Shown: piece after piece, positions 26,923 to 39,265 of the stretch | Layout: every line of letters begins with the position of its first letter | Numbering within the stretch: position 1 is the first letter of the stretch | Assembly (NCBI GenBank): GCA_947586055.1 | Contig: CANPXL010000002.1 | Location: 102,932-166,931 of the forward strand | Reading direction: 5' to 3' | Length of the DNA stretch: 64,000 nt | Source of the DNA: an uncultured Acetatifactor sp. | GTDB lineage: Bacteria; Bacillota; Clostridia; Lachnospirales; Lachnospiraceae | Notes under the pieces: model-generated | What the model was told of the DNA's origin: nothing | The model's database searches: none | The model's input: the letters and a program-made list of their open reading frames with translations, nothing else | Translations under genes and position numbers: made by a program

Positions 26923-26951
26923 ATTGTAACACAGGCGTCTTTTTGTTTCAA
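26923..26951 (-). promoter_or_regulatory. candidate degV promoter
   Basis: TTGAAA, 17-base spacer, TACAAT on the minus strand, leaving a leader of about 140 bases before the ATG at 26775. Confidence 0.6.
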
Positions 26952-27032
26952 TGAAAAAGACCACAATCGGAATTCCCTTTTTCTCCGTCTTATGGTATGA
27001 TACTATCAGTCCGGAAAAGGAGGAAACCATCC

Positions 27033-28715
27033 ATGCAGAAAAGAAAGCGGACGGAAAACCTGATAAAAAGGGGCGCGGCAGCTTTGAATCTCTTTTTGCT
27101 GATCGGGCTGTGCGCCTGCGCAACCGGCATTTCGCCCTCACAGACCGAACCGTCCCCGGGAGAGACCTTCCCGCCAGGCGGGGCGGAAGAATCCGCCCGG
27201 GAAACGGATCAGTCCACACCAAACATGGAGGAAACGGAAGAGATGGAAACGAAAAACAACAATTACGACGCCTTATTTGAAGACCTTACTCTCACCGAAA
27301 GCTACAAAAAAATTCATCAGGCAAATCCTCTGATGACCCAGCGCTTTGGCGCGGATCCCTACGCCATGGTCTACGGCGACAGAGTCTATTTCTATATGAC
27401 CGCCGACGCCTTTGAGTACGACGCGGAGGGAAACATCGCGGAAAACACATACAGCAAAATCCACAACATCAACGTGATTTCCACCTCCGACATGGTGAAT
27501 TTTACGGATCACGGCTCCATCAACGCCGCATCCTCCACCGGCGCCGCCGTCTGGGCCCGCAATTCCTGGGCGCCTGCCGCCGCCTGGAAAGAGATAGACG
27601 GTAAAACCCGATTCTTCCTTTATTTTGCCGACGCGGGCGGCGGAATCGGAGTCCTTACCGCGGACAGCCCCACGGGCCCCTTTACGGACCCTCTGGGAAA
27701 AGCGCTGATCACAAGACAGACCCCAAACTGCAGCGATGTGCTCTGGCTATTCGATCCCGCCGTGCTGGTAGATGACGACGGAAAAGCCTACCTGTATTTC
27801 GGCGGAGGCGTTCCCGAGGGGAAGACCGCGGATCCGGGAACGGCCCGCGTGGTAGAGCTTGGAGAGGACATGATCAGCCTTGCGGGGGAACCGGTGACGA
27901 TCGACGCGCCCTATCTGTTCGAGGACTCCGGCATCCATAAGGCTGGAGGGAAATATTATTATACCTACTGCACCAACTGGCAGGTGGACGAAGCCGGAAC
28001 CGAAAAATACGGATTCCACAACGGCGAGATCGCCTGCATGGAAAGCGACAGCCCCATGGGGCCCTTTACGCTAAAGGAAACCATTCTGGAGAACCCGGGA
28101 CGGTATTTCGGCCTGTACGGAAATAACCACCACTGCGTCTTTTCCTTCCGGGGCGGCTGGTACATCACCTATCACACCCGGGTGCTGGAGAAGGCCATGG
28201 GCGTGGAGCACGGCTACCGCTGTACCCATGTGGACGCCTTCGACATACAGGAGGACGGAACCATCGGAAAGATCCGTCAGACGCTGAGCGGAAGAGCCCA
28301 GCTGTCCTATGTAGATCCCTACGAGGACAACAGAGCGGTGAACATGGCCGTCATGGGTGGGATCGAATGCGTTCCGGCCGATGCGGAAAGCGAAAAATAC
28401 GGCTCCGGAAATATGGCGCTGGGCGGAATCGAAACGGGGGATTTCGTCCTCATAAAGGGCGTGGATTTCGGGGAAGACTCTCCTGCGCGCTGGAGCGCGG
28501 ACATTAAGAATCCCGACGGGACAAAGGGCGTGATCCAGCTTCGGATCGACAGGCCGGACGGCCAGATCCTGGGATATCTTCCCCTGGAAAAGGCCGCGGC
28601 CGATTTTACCACAGTGACCGCCGGGCTGACGCAGAGCGTCACAGGCGTACATGATCTGTACCTGATCTTTTACGGAGACGGTTATGAAATGGAAACCTGG
28701 AAATTTGAGAGATGA
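27033..28715 (+). CDS. GH43 lipoprotein (arabinofuranosidase/xylosidase type)
   Basis: A 560-residue exported glycoside hydrolase. A basic signal peptide ends in a lipobox (LIGLC/LCAC region, Cys about 31-33), followed by a Ser/Pro/Glu linker. The five-bladed GH43 domain occupies about 85-410: DPYAMVYGD holds the catalytic base Asp, LFDPAVLVDDDG the pKa-modulating Asp and IACMESDSPMGPF a conserved late block. The last 130 residues look like a CBM6-type beta-sandwich. Activity on arabinoxylan fits the neighbouring xylanase. The ATG at 27033 follows AAGGAGG by nine bases. Confidence 0.9.
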   Translation: MQKRKRTENLIKRGAAALNLFLLIGLCACATGISPSQTEPSPGETFPPGGAEESARETDQSTPNMEETEEMETKNNNYDALFEDLTLTESYKKIHQANPLMTQRFGADPYAMVYGDRVYFYMTADAFEYDAEGNIAENTYSKIHNINVISTSDMVNFTDHGSINAASSTGAAVWARNSWAPAAAWKEIDGKTRFFLYFADAGGGIGVLTADSPTGPFTDPLGKALITRQTPNCSDVLWLFDPAVLVDDDGKAYLYFGGGVPEGKTADPGTARVVELGEDMISLAGEPVTIDAPYLFEDSGIHKAGGKYYYTYCTNWQVDEAGTEKYGFHNGEIACMESDSPMGPFTLKETILENPGRYFGLYGNNHHCVFSFRGGWYITYHTRVLEKAMGVEHGYRCTHVDAFDIQEDGTIGKIRQTLSGRAQLSYVDPYEDNRAVNMAVMGGIECVPADAESEKYGSGNMALGGIETGDFVLIKGVDFGEDSPARWSADIKNPDGTKGVIQLRIDRPDGQILGYLPLEKAAADFTTVTAGLTQSVTGVHDLYLIFYGDGYEMETWKFER

Positions 28716-28742
28716 TCCTGAGAGATGATCCTCTCCCGCCGC

Positions 28743-29576
28743 TCAGCGCTTCCGGATATCCTTCTCCAGCTCGCCGGCCAGCTCAATGGTCTCGCCCAGC
28801 ACACTCTGGATAGAGGTGATATTTCCGTTGTATACCTTTGCGAAGGTTCCCACATCCTTGATGGATGAGATGATCACGCTCAGGTGCTCCATGATGTTGT
28901 TCAGGGTGTCCTTGATCTCGGAGGACGACTTGCCGCTGTCGTTCGCCAGCTTTCCCATCTCTCCCGCGACCACCGCAAAGCCGCGGCCGTACTCTCCGCT
29001 TCTCGCGGCTTCGATGGAAGCGTTCAGGGCAAGGATGTTGGAGCGGGACGCGTTGCCGTTGATCTTATTTACGACCTCTACGGCGTTGTGGACGTCGCTC
29101 TCCACATTGCCTGCGATCTGATCCATTTTGGCTAACAGCGAAGACAGGTCCTCAATCCCTCCCAGCAGCTTTTCAAGCGAGCTCTGGATATTGTTTACCT
29201 TTTCCCGAAACTGCGAGGTGATGACGGTCATCTTCTCCTTTACGTCCACGGAATAGGTACAGATAATGCAGCCCGCCACGGCGGATCCGTTCATGACCGG
29301 CACAAGCTCCCCCTCAAAAATTTCTCCCATCACCTCTTTGGGGAGACGGTTATGTTTCGCCTTTCCCGTTCTGAGCACTTCGCCCAGCGCGCCGGTAGGA
29401 TCATGGAAGGCGTCTCCCACCTTCATCTGCGGCCTTTTTCCATCCGGAATGGAATAGCCCCGGACAATCCCGTCCGCATCCATGACGGTAAGATAAACAT
29501 CCTGCGTAAACAACTGTCTGATCACAGGAAGCGCGTCAATTATTTTTTCCAGCTGTGAATCCATCTGTCCGTTCAT
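28743..29576 (-). CDS. soluble methyl-accepting-chemotaxis-like protein
   Basis: A 277-residue protein with a PAS-like N-terminal sensor region (residues about 10-120: [20 protein letters not shown]) and a short MCP signalling hairpin (about 140-270: [28 protein letters not shown] written across its core). There is no membrane segment, so it is cytoplasmic. The hairpin is shorter than in classical receptors. GGAGG precedes the ATG at 29576 by seven bases. It could signal to CheA or act as a scaffold for another sensor. The flagellin gene in the window makes a chemotaxis role reasonable. Confidence 0.85.
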   Translation of the reverse strand: MNGQMDSQLEKIIDALPVIRQLFTQDVYLTVMDADGIVRGYSIPDGKRPQMKVGDAFHDPTGALGEVLRTGKAKHNRLPKEVMGEIFEGELVPVMNGSAVAGCIICTYSVDVKEKMTVITSQFREKVNNIQSSLEKLLGGIEDLSSLLAKMDQIAGNVESDVHNAVEVVNKINGNASRSNILALNASIEAARSGEYGRGFAVVAGEMGKLANDSGKSSSEIKDTLNNIMEHLSVIISSIKDVGTFAKVYNGNITSIQSVLGETIELAGELEKDIRKR

Positions 29577-29732
29577 ACCAATACCTCCGATTTCTGTTTT
29601 ATTTCCGCGGGCATTCAGCCCGATCCCCAAACTGACTTCGCGTCGCTGCCTGCGATGCACAAACCGCAAAACAGACCGCCCTCCGTCCGGAATAAGGTCA
29701 TTATACCGCAGATCCGGCCGGCACGCAATCGT

Positions 29733-30824
29733 TTATCTGCGCGGTTTTTTACCCAGAAAAAACGGAAACCAGCGGTTGATGACATAAATCAGGAAAAGCT
29801 CCGCCAACAGCACGGCCGCTGTAATATGAAAATAAAAGAAAAACATTTCCGCTCCTTTCACGAACTGTTTCATCCCGTAGCCGAATCGGTGTGCGTAATA
29901 CATAACCTGAAAGTCCAGGTGGGTGGCCATGACGATCAGAGAGTTTTCACCCAGACAGCGCAGCAGAAAGCACCTGCGGATATTCCTGCACAGGTGCAGC
30001 ACGCCGAGGGTTCCCGCCGTCCCTCCCAGATAAAACAGGACGGGGTTGTTAAGGGTCATGCTCCGGATATCCACAGTGCCGTTGAAACGGCTGACCGCGC
30101 CCACCATGGCCAGAAGGAACACACCCCAGGCAATCTCTGCGATCCGGAAAAGAACCCTTCTTTTTTCGCCGTCTCCCAGATCAGCCCGCTCCAACCAAAA
30201 ATTATAGATAAAACCACCTATACAAAGATAACAGAAGGCACAGATACTGCGCAGAATAACTAATATGTAATACCCCATCCATCGGCAGAACAGATTCCTG
30301 TCCAGAGGGTAATAGGCGTGAAATGCACTGCTGCCGGCCTTTGAAACAACAATTGCCGCCAGAAGAGTCAAAGCAAGCGCCAGATTGGGATGACCGGACC
30401 GGCGGCACAGCTTCCGTCCTCCCAGATACAGCAGCTCTCCAAAATAAAGCGCCGGAAGGAACCAGAGCACCGACATGCCGCAAAGAGTGACGAATTCCAC
30501 CAGAGACCCGGCGATATCGGCCCAGGTCAGCGGCTCCAGTTTCAGGTACATATCGGCGATATCTATGATCAGGTAGGCGGCGGTAAACATGACATAGGGA
30601 ATCAGAATGCTCCGCGCCTTTCTGCGGACCGTATCGCGCAAAGGGCGTTCCACCTCCCGTCTGCAGACAAGCAGCATTCCCGAAATCACAAAAAATAAAG
30701 GCATGTGAAAAGCCGAAACATACGCCAGCGCCGCCGGGGGCAAAAAGGTAGAATGCCCCACGACCACCATCACAATACCCACACCCTTTCCATAATCAAG
30801 GTATCTCAACCGCTCTTTTTCCAT
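29733..30824 (-). CDS. acyltransferase 3 family membrane protein
   Basis: A 363-residue polytopic membrane protein of the acyltransferase 3 / OafA-like family, with about ten hydrophobic helices. The N-terminal motif VVVGHSTFLPP holds the catalytic-type His, and RRKARSILIPY is the conserved R-rich loop. Such proteins acetylate sugars of surface polysaccharides or peptidoglycan. The ATG at 30824 follows GGGAGG by eight bases. It is monocistronic and divergent from carB. Confidence 0.9.
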   Translation of the reverse strand: MEKERLRYLDYGKGVGIVMVVVGHSTFLPPAALAYVSAFHMPLFFVISGMLLVCRREVERPLRDTVRRKARSILIPYVMFTAAYLIIDIADMYLKLEPLTWADIAGSLVEFVTLCGMSVLWFLPALYFGELLYLGGRKLCRRSGHPNLALALTLLAAIVVSKAGSSAFHAYYPLDRNLFCRWMGYYILVILRSICAFCYLCIGGFIYNFWLERADLGDGEKRRVLFRIAEIAWGVFLLAMVGAVSRFNGTVDIRSMTLNNPVLFYLGGTAGTLGVLHLCRNIRRCFLLRCLGENSLIVMATHLDFQVMYYAHRFGYGMKQFVKGAEMFFFYFHITAAVLLAELFLIYVINRWFPFFLGKKPRR

Positions 30825-30872
30825 AAAACGAAAGCCTCCCGTCACATCTTTCGGAGCCCTGATTTATCAAAC

Positions 30873-30900
30873 ATTCTACCATATCGACATGCTCTGTCAA
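30873..30900 (-). promoter_or_regulatory. candidate acyltransferase promoter
   Basis: A consensus TTGACA, 16-base spacer and TAGAAT on the minus strand, about 48 bases before the ATG at 30824. Confidence 0.6.
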
Positions 30901-30978
30901 GTCACCGGAACATTTTTGCGGGCCGATGCCGAAGAGCTTCCGCCAGGTTTTTCGGTTTGAATAAATTTCTGAAAATCC

Positions 30979-31006
30979 TTGTGATTTCTCCAGTTTCCTA
31001 TATAAT
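30979..31006 (+). promoter_or_regulatory. candidate carB promoter
   Basis: TTGTGA, 16-base spacer, perfect TATAAT, followed by a leader of about 65 bases. No PyrR-type anti-terminator structure was seen in that short leader. Confidence 0.6.
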
Positions 31007-31075
31007 AGTAAATAGTGAAAAGAAGAAAAAAGAGAAGCCGGTCCGCTTCTAAAACCACATCAGGAGGAGATACGA

Positions 31076-34303
<3,228 letters not shown>

Positions 34304-34366
34304 ACCTGAACCGCGGCCACGGGCGGAGCATCTCTAATGCTGCGTATCCGGCGCATCGCTTACGGC

Positions 34367-34404
34367 GTAACAGTTCAGCCCTCGGCTGCCGGCTGAACTG
34401 TTAC
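34367..34404. terminator. 14-base-pair inverted repeat between convergent genes
   Basis: GTAACAGTTCAGCC, ten-base loop, perfect complement, lying 63 bases after carB and reaching into the stop codon of the convergent phosphoesterase. It has no T-run on either strand, so it may be a factor-dependent or processing hairpin that ends both transcripts. Confidence 0.45.
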
Positions 34405-35015
34405 CTTACAGTCTCTCCGTCCACCGCGGTCTCAAAGATATATTTCTCATAAGCGTTGATGACCTGCGTCCCGTTATAGGCGGAAAGACGCGGAAAATTT
34501 CTTCCGTAATTCATATGAACATGACCGTGGACAAAATAGGCAGGCTGATACCTGTCCAGCAGGGTACGAAACGCTTCAAACCCTCTGTGGGGCATATCGT
34601 CGCCGTCGTTGAGCCCGTAGGCGGGCGCATGAGTCAGAAGGATATCGAATCCTCCGTGATATTTCAGCCGCCCCCAGAGCTTTCGTACCCGCTTGCGCAT
34701 CTGGGTCTGGGTATACTGATGTTCCCCCGGCTTATACCGCATGGAGCCTCCGAGCCCCAATATCCTGACCCCTTTATATACATAGATCCTGTCTTCGATA
34801 CAGATACAGCCGTCTGGAGGCGTCTGTTCGTAACGGTCGTCATGATTTCCATGCACATACAGAACCGGAGCGTGCGTAAAGGTAGCGAGAAATGACAGAT
34901 ACTGAGGTTTCAGGTCCCCACAGGAGAGGATCAGATCAATCCCCTCCAGCATGCTTTTGTCAAAATAATCCCACAATGCTTTTGATTCCTGATCGGCAAT
35001 CGCCATAATTTTCAT
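34401..35015 (-). CDS. metallophosphoesterase, YfcE-like
   Basis: A 204-residue calcineurin-like phosphoesterase with the core motifs ADQES (replacing the usual D-x-H), SCGDLKP, VHGNHDD near residue 60, LTHAPAYG and HGHVHMN near 165. Loss of the first D-x-H metal ligands is unusual and could alter the metal site. The ATG at 35015 gives the family start; longer in-frame extensions overlap the upstream gene and are not protein-like. It starts 29 bases after the BMP-fusion gene and is probably co-transcribed with it. Confidence 0.85.
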   Translation of the reverse strand: MKIMAIADQESKALWDYFDKSMLEGIDLILSCGDLKPQYLSFLATFTHAPVLYVHGNHDDRYEQTPPDGCICIEDRIYVYKGVRILGLGGSMRYKPGEHQYTQTQMRKRVRKLWGRLKYHGGFDILLTHAPAYGLNDGDDMPHRGFEAFRTLLDRYQPAYFVHGHVHMNYGRNFPRLSAYNGTQVINAYEKYIFETAVDGETVR

Positions 35016-35044
35016 CCGCTGTTCCCACTTTTCTTCAGATTGGT

Positions 35045-36979
35045 CTATGCTTCCGGCGTCTGGATCCTGCTCAGCCCCTGTATCCCTGCCACCGCCTGCG
35101 CTTCCTCCGTCAGATCCGAAATCGAAGGGATCTCTCCCACAACATTGTCCAGCAGCCAGTCCATGGTGATAATATCCTGAGGGGAGACAACCTGACCGGC
35201 GGCGTTCATGACCGTTCCGTCCTGAGCCCGCATCTCGTCGGCAAAGGGGATCAACACCTCGGAGCAGATATTGTTGCGGAACAGATCCACAAGCCGCTTT
35301 GTGCCCTGGGGCAGATTCTGGGAACAGATCAGATCCACCGCCCCGGAGGACAATCCCCACCAGTAATTGATGGCGCGGCTTCCCACGGCGGCGTCAACCT
35401 TCCATGTGCCGTTCAATACGATCCTTACGATCTTTTCGTAAAGCTTTCCCCAGTGCCATGTGGGCATCGCAAGATTGTCCAGAGCATCGCCGTCCACACG
35501 GTAAAGTCCGAAATGTCTCGATACGCTTCCGGGAAACGCCATGTCCTGATCCATGACATAGTTGATCTCAGGATCGTGCAGAATCCCGACCTCTCTGTCC
35601 CGCAGCGTACTCCAGTCCAGATATACCTTCGCGTTGGGGTTCACCATCCTCGCGCCCATGGCAAACGCGTTGATGCTCGCCGCCATGCCGTAGATAGGGT
35701 AGTTGGCGATGTAACCGATTCTGTCTGTAGTTGTCATTGACCCGGCGATGACGCCCGCAAGGAACTTTGCCTCGTACATTCTGGCGTAATATGTCCGCAG
35801 GGTAGGATGGGAAATGTTCAGAGAACAGTTCAGGATCTTTATGTCCGGGTAGTTTGCCGCGATCTTCAGGCTTGCCGGAATCATCACCGGGCTGGTGGTA
35901 AACAGCAGATTATATCCGTCCTCTATCGCCTGTTCCATCCGCTCCAGATCGTTTTTCCCCGCGACAATGTTCTCAAAGGAATCCGTCTCCACCTGACCCG
36001 GGAATACATTTTCCAGATACAGCCTGCCCAGCTCGTGGGAGTAGGCCCAGCTGGAGGTCCTGTGCGTCTTCTCATAGAAGAACGCGATCTTCACCCGGTT
36101 TGCGTTCTCCGGAAGGATCAGATTAAGCAGGTTCTTATAGGGGGCGGGAGAATCGCTCTTTCTGGACGGCTCCATGGAAAGTTCAATGGTCTTTTCCTCC
36201 GTCAGCACCACAAATTCATCCCAGACCTTCGCGAGATCGCTCTTGATCTCCTGCGTGCTCTTCTCCTTCGTCTCCTGATAGCCGAACACCGTGATAAAAG
36301 CCAGAAGGGCGTCGCCCACCGTGATCGGGAGCTTGTTTCCCCCCTTCGCCTCAAACGCCTTCCGGAAACGGGTATATACATCGTTAAACTCCAGACGGTC
36401 GTCGGAGGACCATACCTCTCCCTTCGGCGTGCCGATCTGTTTTAACAGCTCGCTGAAACGACCCTTTTCGCTGAAATAAATGTGGTTGATGTGGGTGACG
36501 GCGTAAAAATCCAGAAATTCATAATAGATGACATTTTCCTTGGAGTCATTCCGTCTGGGAACCACCCGGATCACATTGCAGGGAAGGCTGTAGGCGTCCA
36601 GATATTTCAGCACGCTGACCCTCTTGTTGCCCTCCAGCACATAAAACCGATTCATGAACTCATAGACCTTCACCGCGTCCCGCAGCCCCTCTTCCTGCAG
36701 GGAAGTGCAAAGCTGCACCCACTTTCCGGCAAACTCCGTATGAGAGCCCAGAAGCGGCATGAAATTGGCGGCAAAGGAGTTGGTCCTTCCCCTTGTCCTG
36801 GTCCCCACGATCAGCTCCAGCGGGATCTCGCACAGGCCGAGACTCGTCTCATATTCCACATTCACGAAGGAGAGAATTTCATCCAGCGCCGGCAGATAGG
36901 GATAATCCCCCTTGAGAAGCCGGGCGCGGTACTCCTTCTGTCCCATCTTTAATGCATTGCTGTAATCATCGTATGACAT
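35045..36979 (-). CDS. ParB-like domain fused to a BMP/Med-type periplasmic-binding domain, no signal peptide
   Basis: A 644-residue protein. Residues about 45-170 resemble the ParB/sulfiredoxin fold (LCEIPLELIVGTRTRGR, then YVLEGNKRVSVLKYL, a GNKR/GHRR-type motif). A helical linker follows to about 290. Residues about 295-570 look like the basic membrane protein / nucleoside-binding PnrA fold (VKIAFFYEKTHRTSSWAYSHELGR, EAKFLAGVIAGSMTTTDRIGYI). There is no signal peptide or lipobox, so the binding domain should work inside the cell. I infer a ligand-sensing regulator rather than a transport component; no ABC transporter is nearby. GGAAGGG precedes the ATG. Confidence 0.75.
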   Translation of the reverse strand: MSYDDYSNALKMGQKEYRARLLKGDYPYLPALDEILSFVNVEYETSLGLCEIPLELIVGTRTRGRTNSFAANFMPLLGSHTEFAGKWVQLCTSLQEEGLRDAVKVYEFMNRFYVLEGNKRVSVLKYLDAYSLPCNVIRVVPRRNDSKENVIYYEFLDFYAVTHINHIYFSEKGRFSELLKQIGTPKGEVWSSDDRLEFNDVYTRFRKAFEAKGGNKLPITVGDALLAFITVFGYQETKEKSTQEIKSDLAKVWDEFVVLTEEKTIELSMEPSRKSDSPAPYKNLLNLILPENANRVKIAFFYEKTHRTSSWAYSHELGRLYLENVFPGQVETDSFENIVAGKNDLERMEQAIEDGYNLLFTTSPVMIPASLKIAANYPDIKILNCSLNISHPTLRTYYARMYEAKFLAGVIAGSMTTTDRIGYIANYPIYGMAASINAFAMGARMVNPNAKVYLDWSTLRDREVGILHDPEINYVMDQDMAFPGSVSRHFGLYRVDGDALDNLAMPTWHWGKLYEKIVRIVLNGTWKVDAAVGSRAINYWWGLSSGAVDLICSQNLPQGTKRLVDLFRNNICSEVLIPFADEMRAQDGTVMNAAGQVVSPQDIITMDWLLDNVVGEIPSISDLTEEAQAVAGIQGLSRIQTPEA

Positions 36980-37549
36980 TGTTCGTTCCCTTCCTTTATC
37001 ATTGCGCTCCGGGGCCCTCGCTGACGCGCTTCCCGGAAACCGGCTCTCTCACGGACCGTCCGTTCCCTTTCTGCGGTAAAATCTCCACCAGGTTCCGTCG
37101 CCGACGCATTCATAATTCGCTTCCACCCATTCAAACATGGAAGAATACTGATTTCGATCCAGGGAAAAATTTCCGTTATAGCACCCGATCGCAATCAAAG
37201 TGGGCGCTTTATATGCGTAACATCTTAAAATCCTCCACATTGTCCCGATATATGCCCATACAAAGTCCCCATGGTCTGAAGATATATGGCCGCCCCGGTC
37301 AGAGACGGCACAAATTTTGTTATACGGATTTCATTCCGAAACGTATCCTCCCCGGCTGCTGCAGGGATAAAAACCGATCCCCGTGTCTGTATTCTGACAC
37401 AGAGTCGGCTGACTGTCAAGGCTGACTGTAATTGATGACAGCCGAAGAAAGATTCTAAAAAAATTTTTGTCTGAGGTTCTAAAATATCCTGTTCGTGCAT
37501 ATTAATTATAATAGGGCCTGTCCAGATTACAGAAAGGACGGAGAAACGG
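36980..37549. other. intergenic region between divergent genes
   Basis: No credible gene was found in these 570 bases; short open frames on both strands lack start signals and protein-like composition. It holds a direct repeat GGCTGACTGT at 37407-37416 and 37420-37429, and a perfect TATAAT at 37507-37512 before the plus-strand cassette. No good -35 lies 16-18 bases upstream of that box, which suggests activation by a regulator. The minus-strand gene at 36979 must also have its promoter here. Confidence 0.55.
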
Positions 37550-38491
37550 ATGAACTATAAAATCACTTATAATGAAAGGGTTTATCAACAACTGCCCGAG
37601 GAAGATCAAGCCGCTATTCAAACATACACTGAGATGCTGGCCGATAAGGTCAGGAGCAACGCCGAAGCAGTCCTGTCTTCGGAATACACATGCCATCCGA
37701 ACAACGAAAATCTCAAACTGAACAACTGGTACCTGAACTGCTGGGAATACTTTAACAGCTTTCACACCGAACAGGGCGAGCAGATCCCTTCCAGCCTTTA
37801 CATGGCATACGGTTACGCGGTGGAAGAGCTGACAAATCAGTGCCATATTGCCGTATGTTATCCCTATTCGCTTGCCAAGCAGGTGCGCTATGGCAATTCC
37901 ATCTGCGATTATGAGCTGCGCGTATATCGGCGCGGAAACAAAACTGTCATTCTGGCATGGTTTGACATTACCAGCAGCGCCAATGAAGACCACATCTGGC
38001 AAAAGAGCGGCGGCCGTTGGCACAGTGCTCCCTGTGCGTGTGAAATCTACTATAAGCCGCTGGAACCACGTATCCTTCTTGACCGTCTTAACAGATCCAT
38101 CGGCCAGAACGCACAGATCCAGCATGGGATACGCATAGCAGACATAGAAAACAGAAAGCGCCTTTCCTATCTGACAGATTGTATGCGCAAGATTATTCCG
38201 TATTTGCTCAACAATCATGATCCCAATACTTATCGGCAAATTCCGGATCTTTTCCGCAGCGCATTTCTCACGGAAATGCCATGGGATCATCATATTATCT
38301 GTCATGGCCTGCTGGTTTTGTTTGTAAAAGAAAGTACCAATCAAGGCAACTATCTTGTGGACGACGCCAAACAGATCATAAATTACTATTATCATTCTCA
38401 CCGATATCATGACATCCGGTATGCACGGAACTATCTGGAGTGCAGTTACCGACAGCATGGGGACAGACATAGCACATACATCTATATCTGA
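37550..38491 (+). CDS. hypothetical protein, first gene of the DUF2589 cassette
   Basis: A 313-residue soluble protein I do not recognise. The N-terminal 60 residues are helical. The middle part looks like an alpha/beta domain with several conserved-looking aromatic and charged positions (YELRVYRRGNKTVILAWFDI, then EDHIWQKSGGRWH and CEIYYKPLEP). The C-terminal 130 residues are helical and rich in Tyr and His (KQIINYYYHSHRYHDIRYAR). No signal peptide or membrane span. ACGGAGAAACGG precedes the ATG. Codon use is more AT-rich than in neighbouring housekeeping genes. It may be the enzyme or effector of the cassette, but this is only inferred from size and position. Confidence 0.72.
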   Translation: MNYKITYNERVYQQLPEEDQAAIQTYTEMLADKVRSNAEAVLSSEYTCHPNNENLKLNNWYLNCWEYFNSFHTEQGEQIPSSLYMAYGYAVEELTNQCHIAVCYPYSLAKQVRYGNSICDYELRVYRRGNKTVILAWFDITSSANEDHIWQKSGGRWHSAPCACEIYYKPLEPRILLDRLNRSIGQNAQIQHGIRIADIENRKRLSYLTDCMRKIIPYLLNNHDPNTYRQIPDLFRSAFLTEMPWDHHIICHGLLVLFVKESTNQGNYLVDDAKQIINYYYHSHRYHDIRYARNYLECSYRQHGDRHSTYIYI

Positions 38492-38543
38492 CATATTCTG
38501 CTTCCAAGACCGCTTCATCTGCTGTGGAAAGGAGGAAATACTT

Positions 38544-38801
38544 ATGGACTGGAACCGCTATATGCATACGAAATTTTTTATCACAGATCTCGGAACAATA
38601 TCGGAAGAGCAGACCGAAGGAATCATGAAAACAGGGCGCTATGCGGTATGGGCGCCCATCGCCAGCAGCGACCGTCATCAGATCGTGGAAGTAAGCGACG
38701 ATCTTGAAACCCTGGTCGGGAAATATCATATTACCGGCGACAGAATCTGTACTTTGGTGCGATATCAACAGGCAGAAACAGGAAAGGAGCCTCTCGTATG
38801 A
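38544..38801 (+). CDS. 85-residue hypothetical protein in the DUF2589 cassette
   Basis: A small acidic soluble protein (begins MDWNRYMHTKFFITDLG). It starts 52 bases after the first cassette gene with a strong AAAGGAGG site. Its last codons overlap the start of the next gene by four bases (ATGA), indicating translational coupling. The core RYAVWAPIASSDRHQIVEVS plus DDLETLVGKYHITGDRICTL looks like a small alpha/beta domain. No known family recognised. Confidence 0.72.
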   Translation: MDWNRYMHTKFFITDLGTISEEQTEGIMKTGRYAVWAPIASSDRHQIVEVSDDLETLVGKYHITGDRICTLVRYQQAETGKEPLV

Positions 38802-39247
38802 AGCTTGAATTAAAAAATCTCATTGCTTCCCTCGGTCTGACCGTAGCGGAAGCGCAAAGGGAAATGGAAAGCAACGCCATCGGAAACTTTCTGAGTTATT
38901 TTGACACGGATTCGACCGGCATCGATGCCAAAAACGATTCCCACCCCGTTTTGGAGGCAAAGATGATTCAGATCCATCTTCCCTGCGGCAATGGAGAAAA
39001 AACGGTTTCCGTGCCGGTGGCGGCTCTGGCGTTACATAACAGTCTGGATCTGGAGGAAGTTATTTTTAAAATGAACATCCGCCCAACCGTGGAATCATCC
39101 AATACCGTCTGCTGCGACGTGGGCGCACCGGATGCGGAGGATGAGTCGGACGGAGATAACCGCTCTTCCATGGAACTCGTCTTTAAACGCAACGCTCCGT
39201 CAGAAGGAATTGCCCGGCTATATACGGAGTTTTGTAAAATAATCTGA
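38798..39247 (+). CDS. DUF2589-like short protein
   Basis: A 149-residue protein. It begins with an amphipathic helix (LKNLIASLGLTVAEAQREME) and then has a pattern that parallels its downstream neighbour: beta strands before a V-x-V-P-type segment (TVSVPVAALALHNSLDLEEV), a strand IFKMNIRP, an acidic linker, a strand MELVFKRN and the ending EGIARLYTEFCKII. The neighbour has APLLSLVPVPAF, VHFSMEVKD and EGMAKLTSLFASII in the same order. I therefore read it as a reduced DUF2589-type paralog. Function unknown. Coupled to the preceding gene by an ATGA overlap. Confidence 0.68.
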   Translation: MKLELKNLIASLGLTVAEAQREMESNAIGNFLSYFDTDSTGIDAKNDSHPVLEAKMIQIHLPCGNGEKTVSVPVAALALHNSLDLEEVIFKMNIRPTVESSNTVCCDVGAPDAEDESDGDNRSSMELVFKRNAPSEGIARLYTEFCKII

Positions 39248-39265
39248 CAATAAGGAGGATACATT

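Noticed and set aside
26776..27222. The degV frame is open far upstream.
   Set aside because: The extension is Arg/Pro-rich, covers the promoter and the start of the divergent GH43 gene, and GGAGG stands before the ATG at 26775.
35016..35360. The second phosphoesterase frame is open into the BMP-fusion gene.
   Set aside because: The extension is Gly/Arg/Cys-rich shadow sequence of the upstream gene; the family start is at 35015.
36949..37240. Small minus-strand frames in the intergenic region.
   Set aside because: No ribosome binding site and no protein-like composition.
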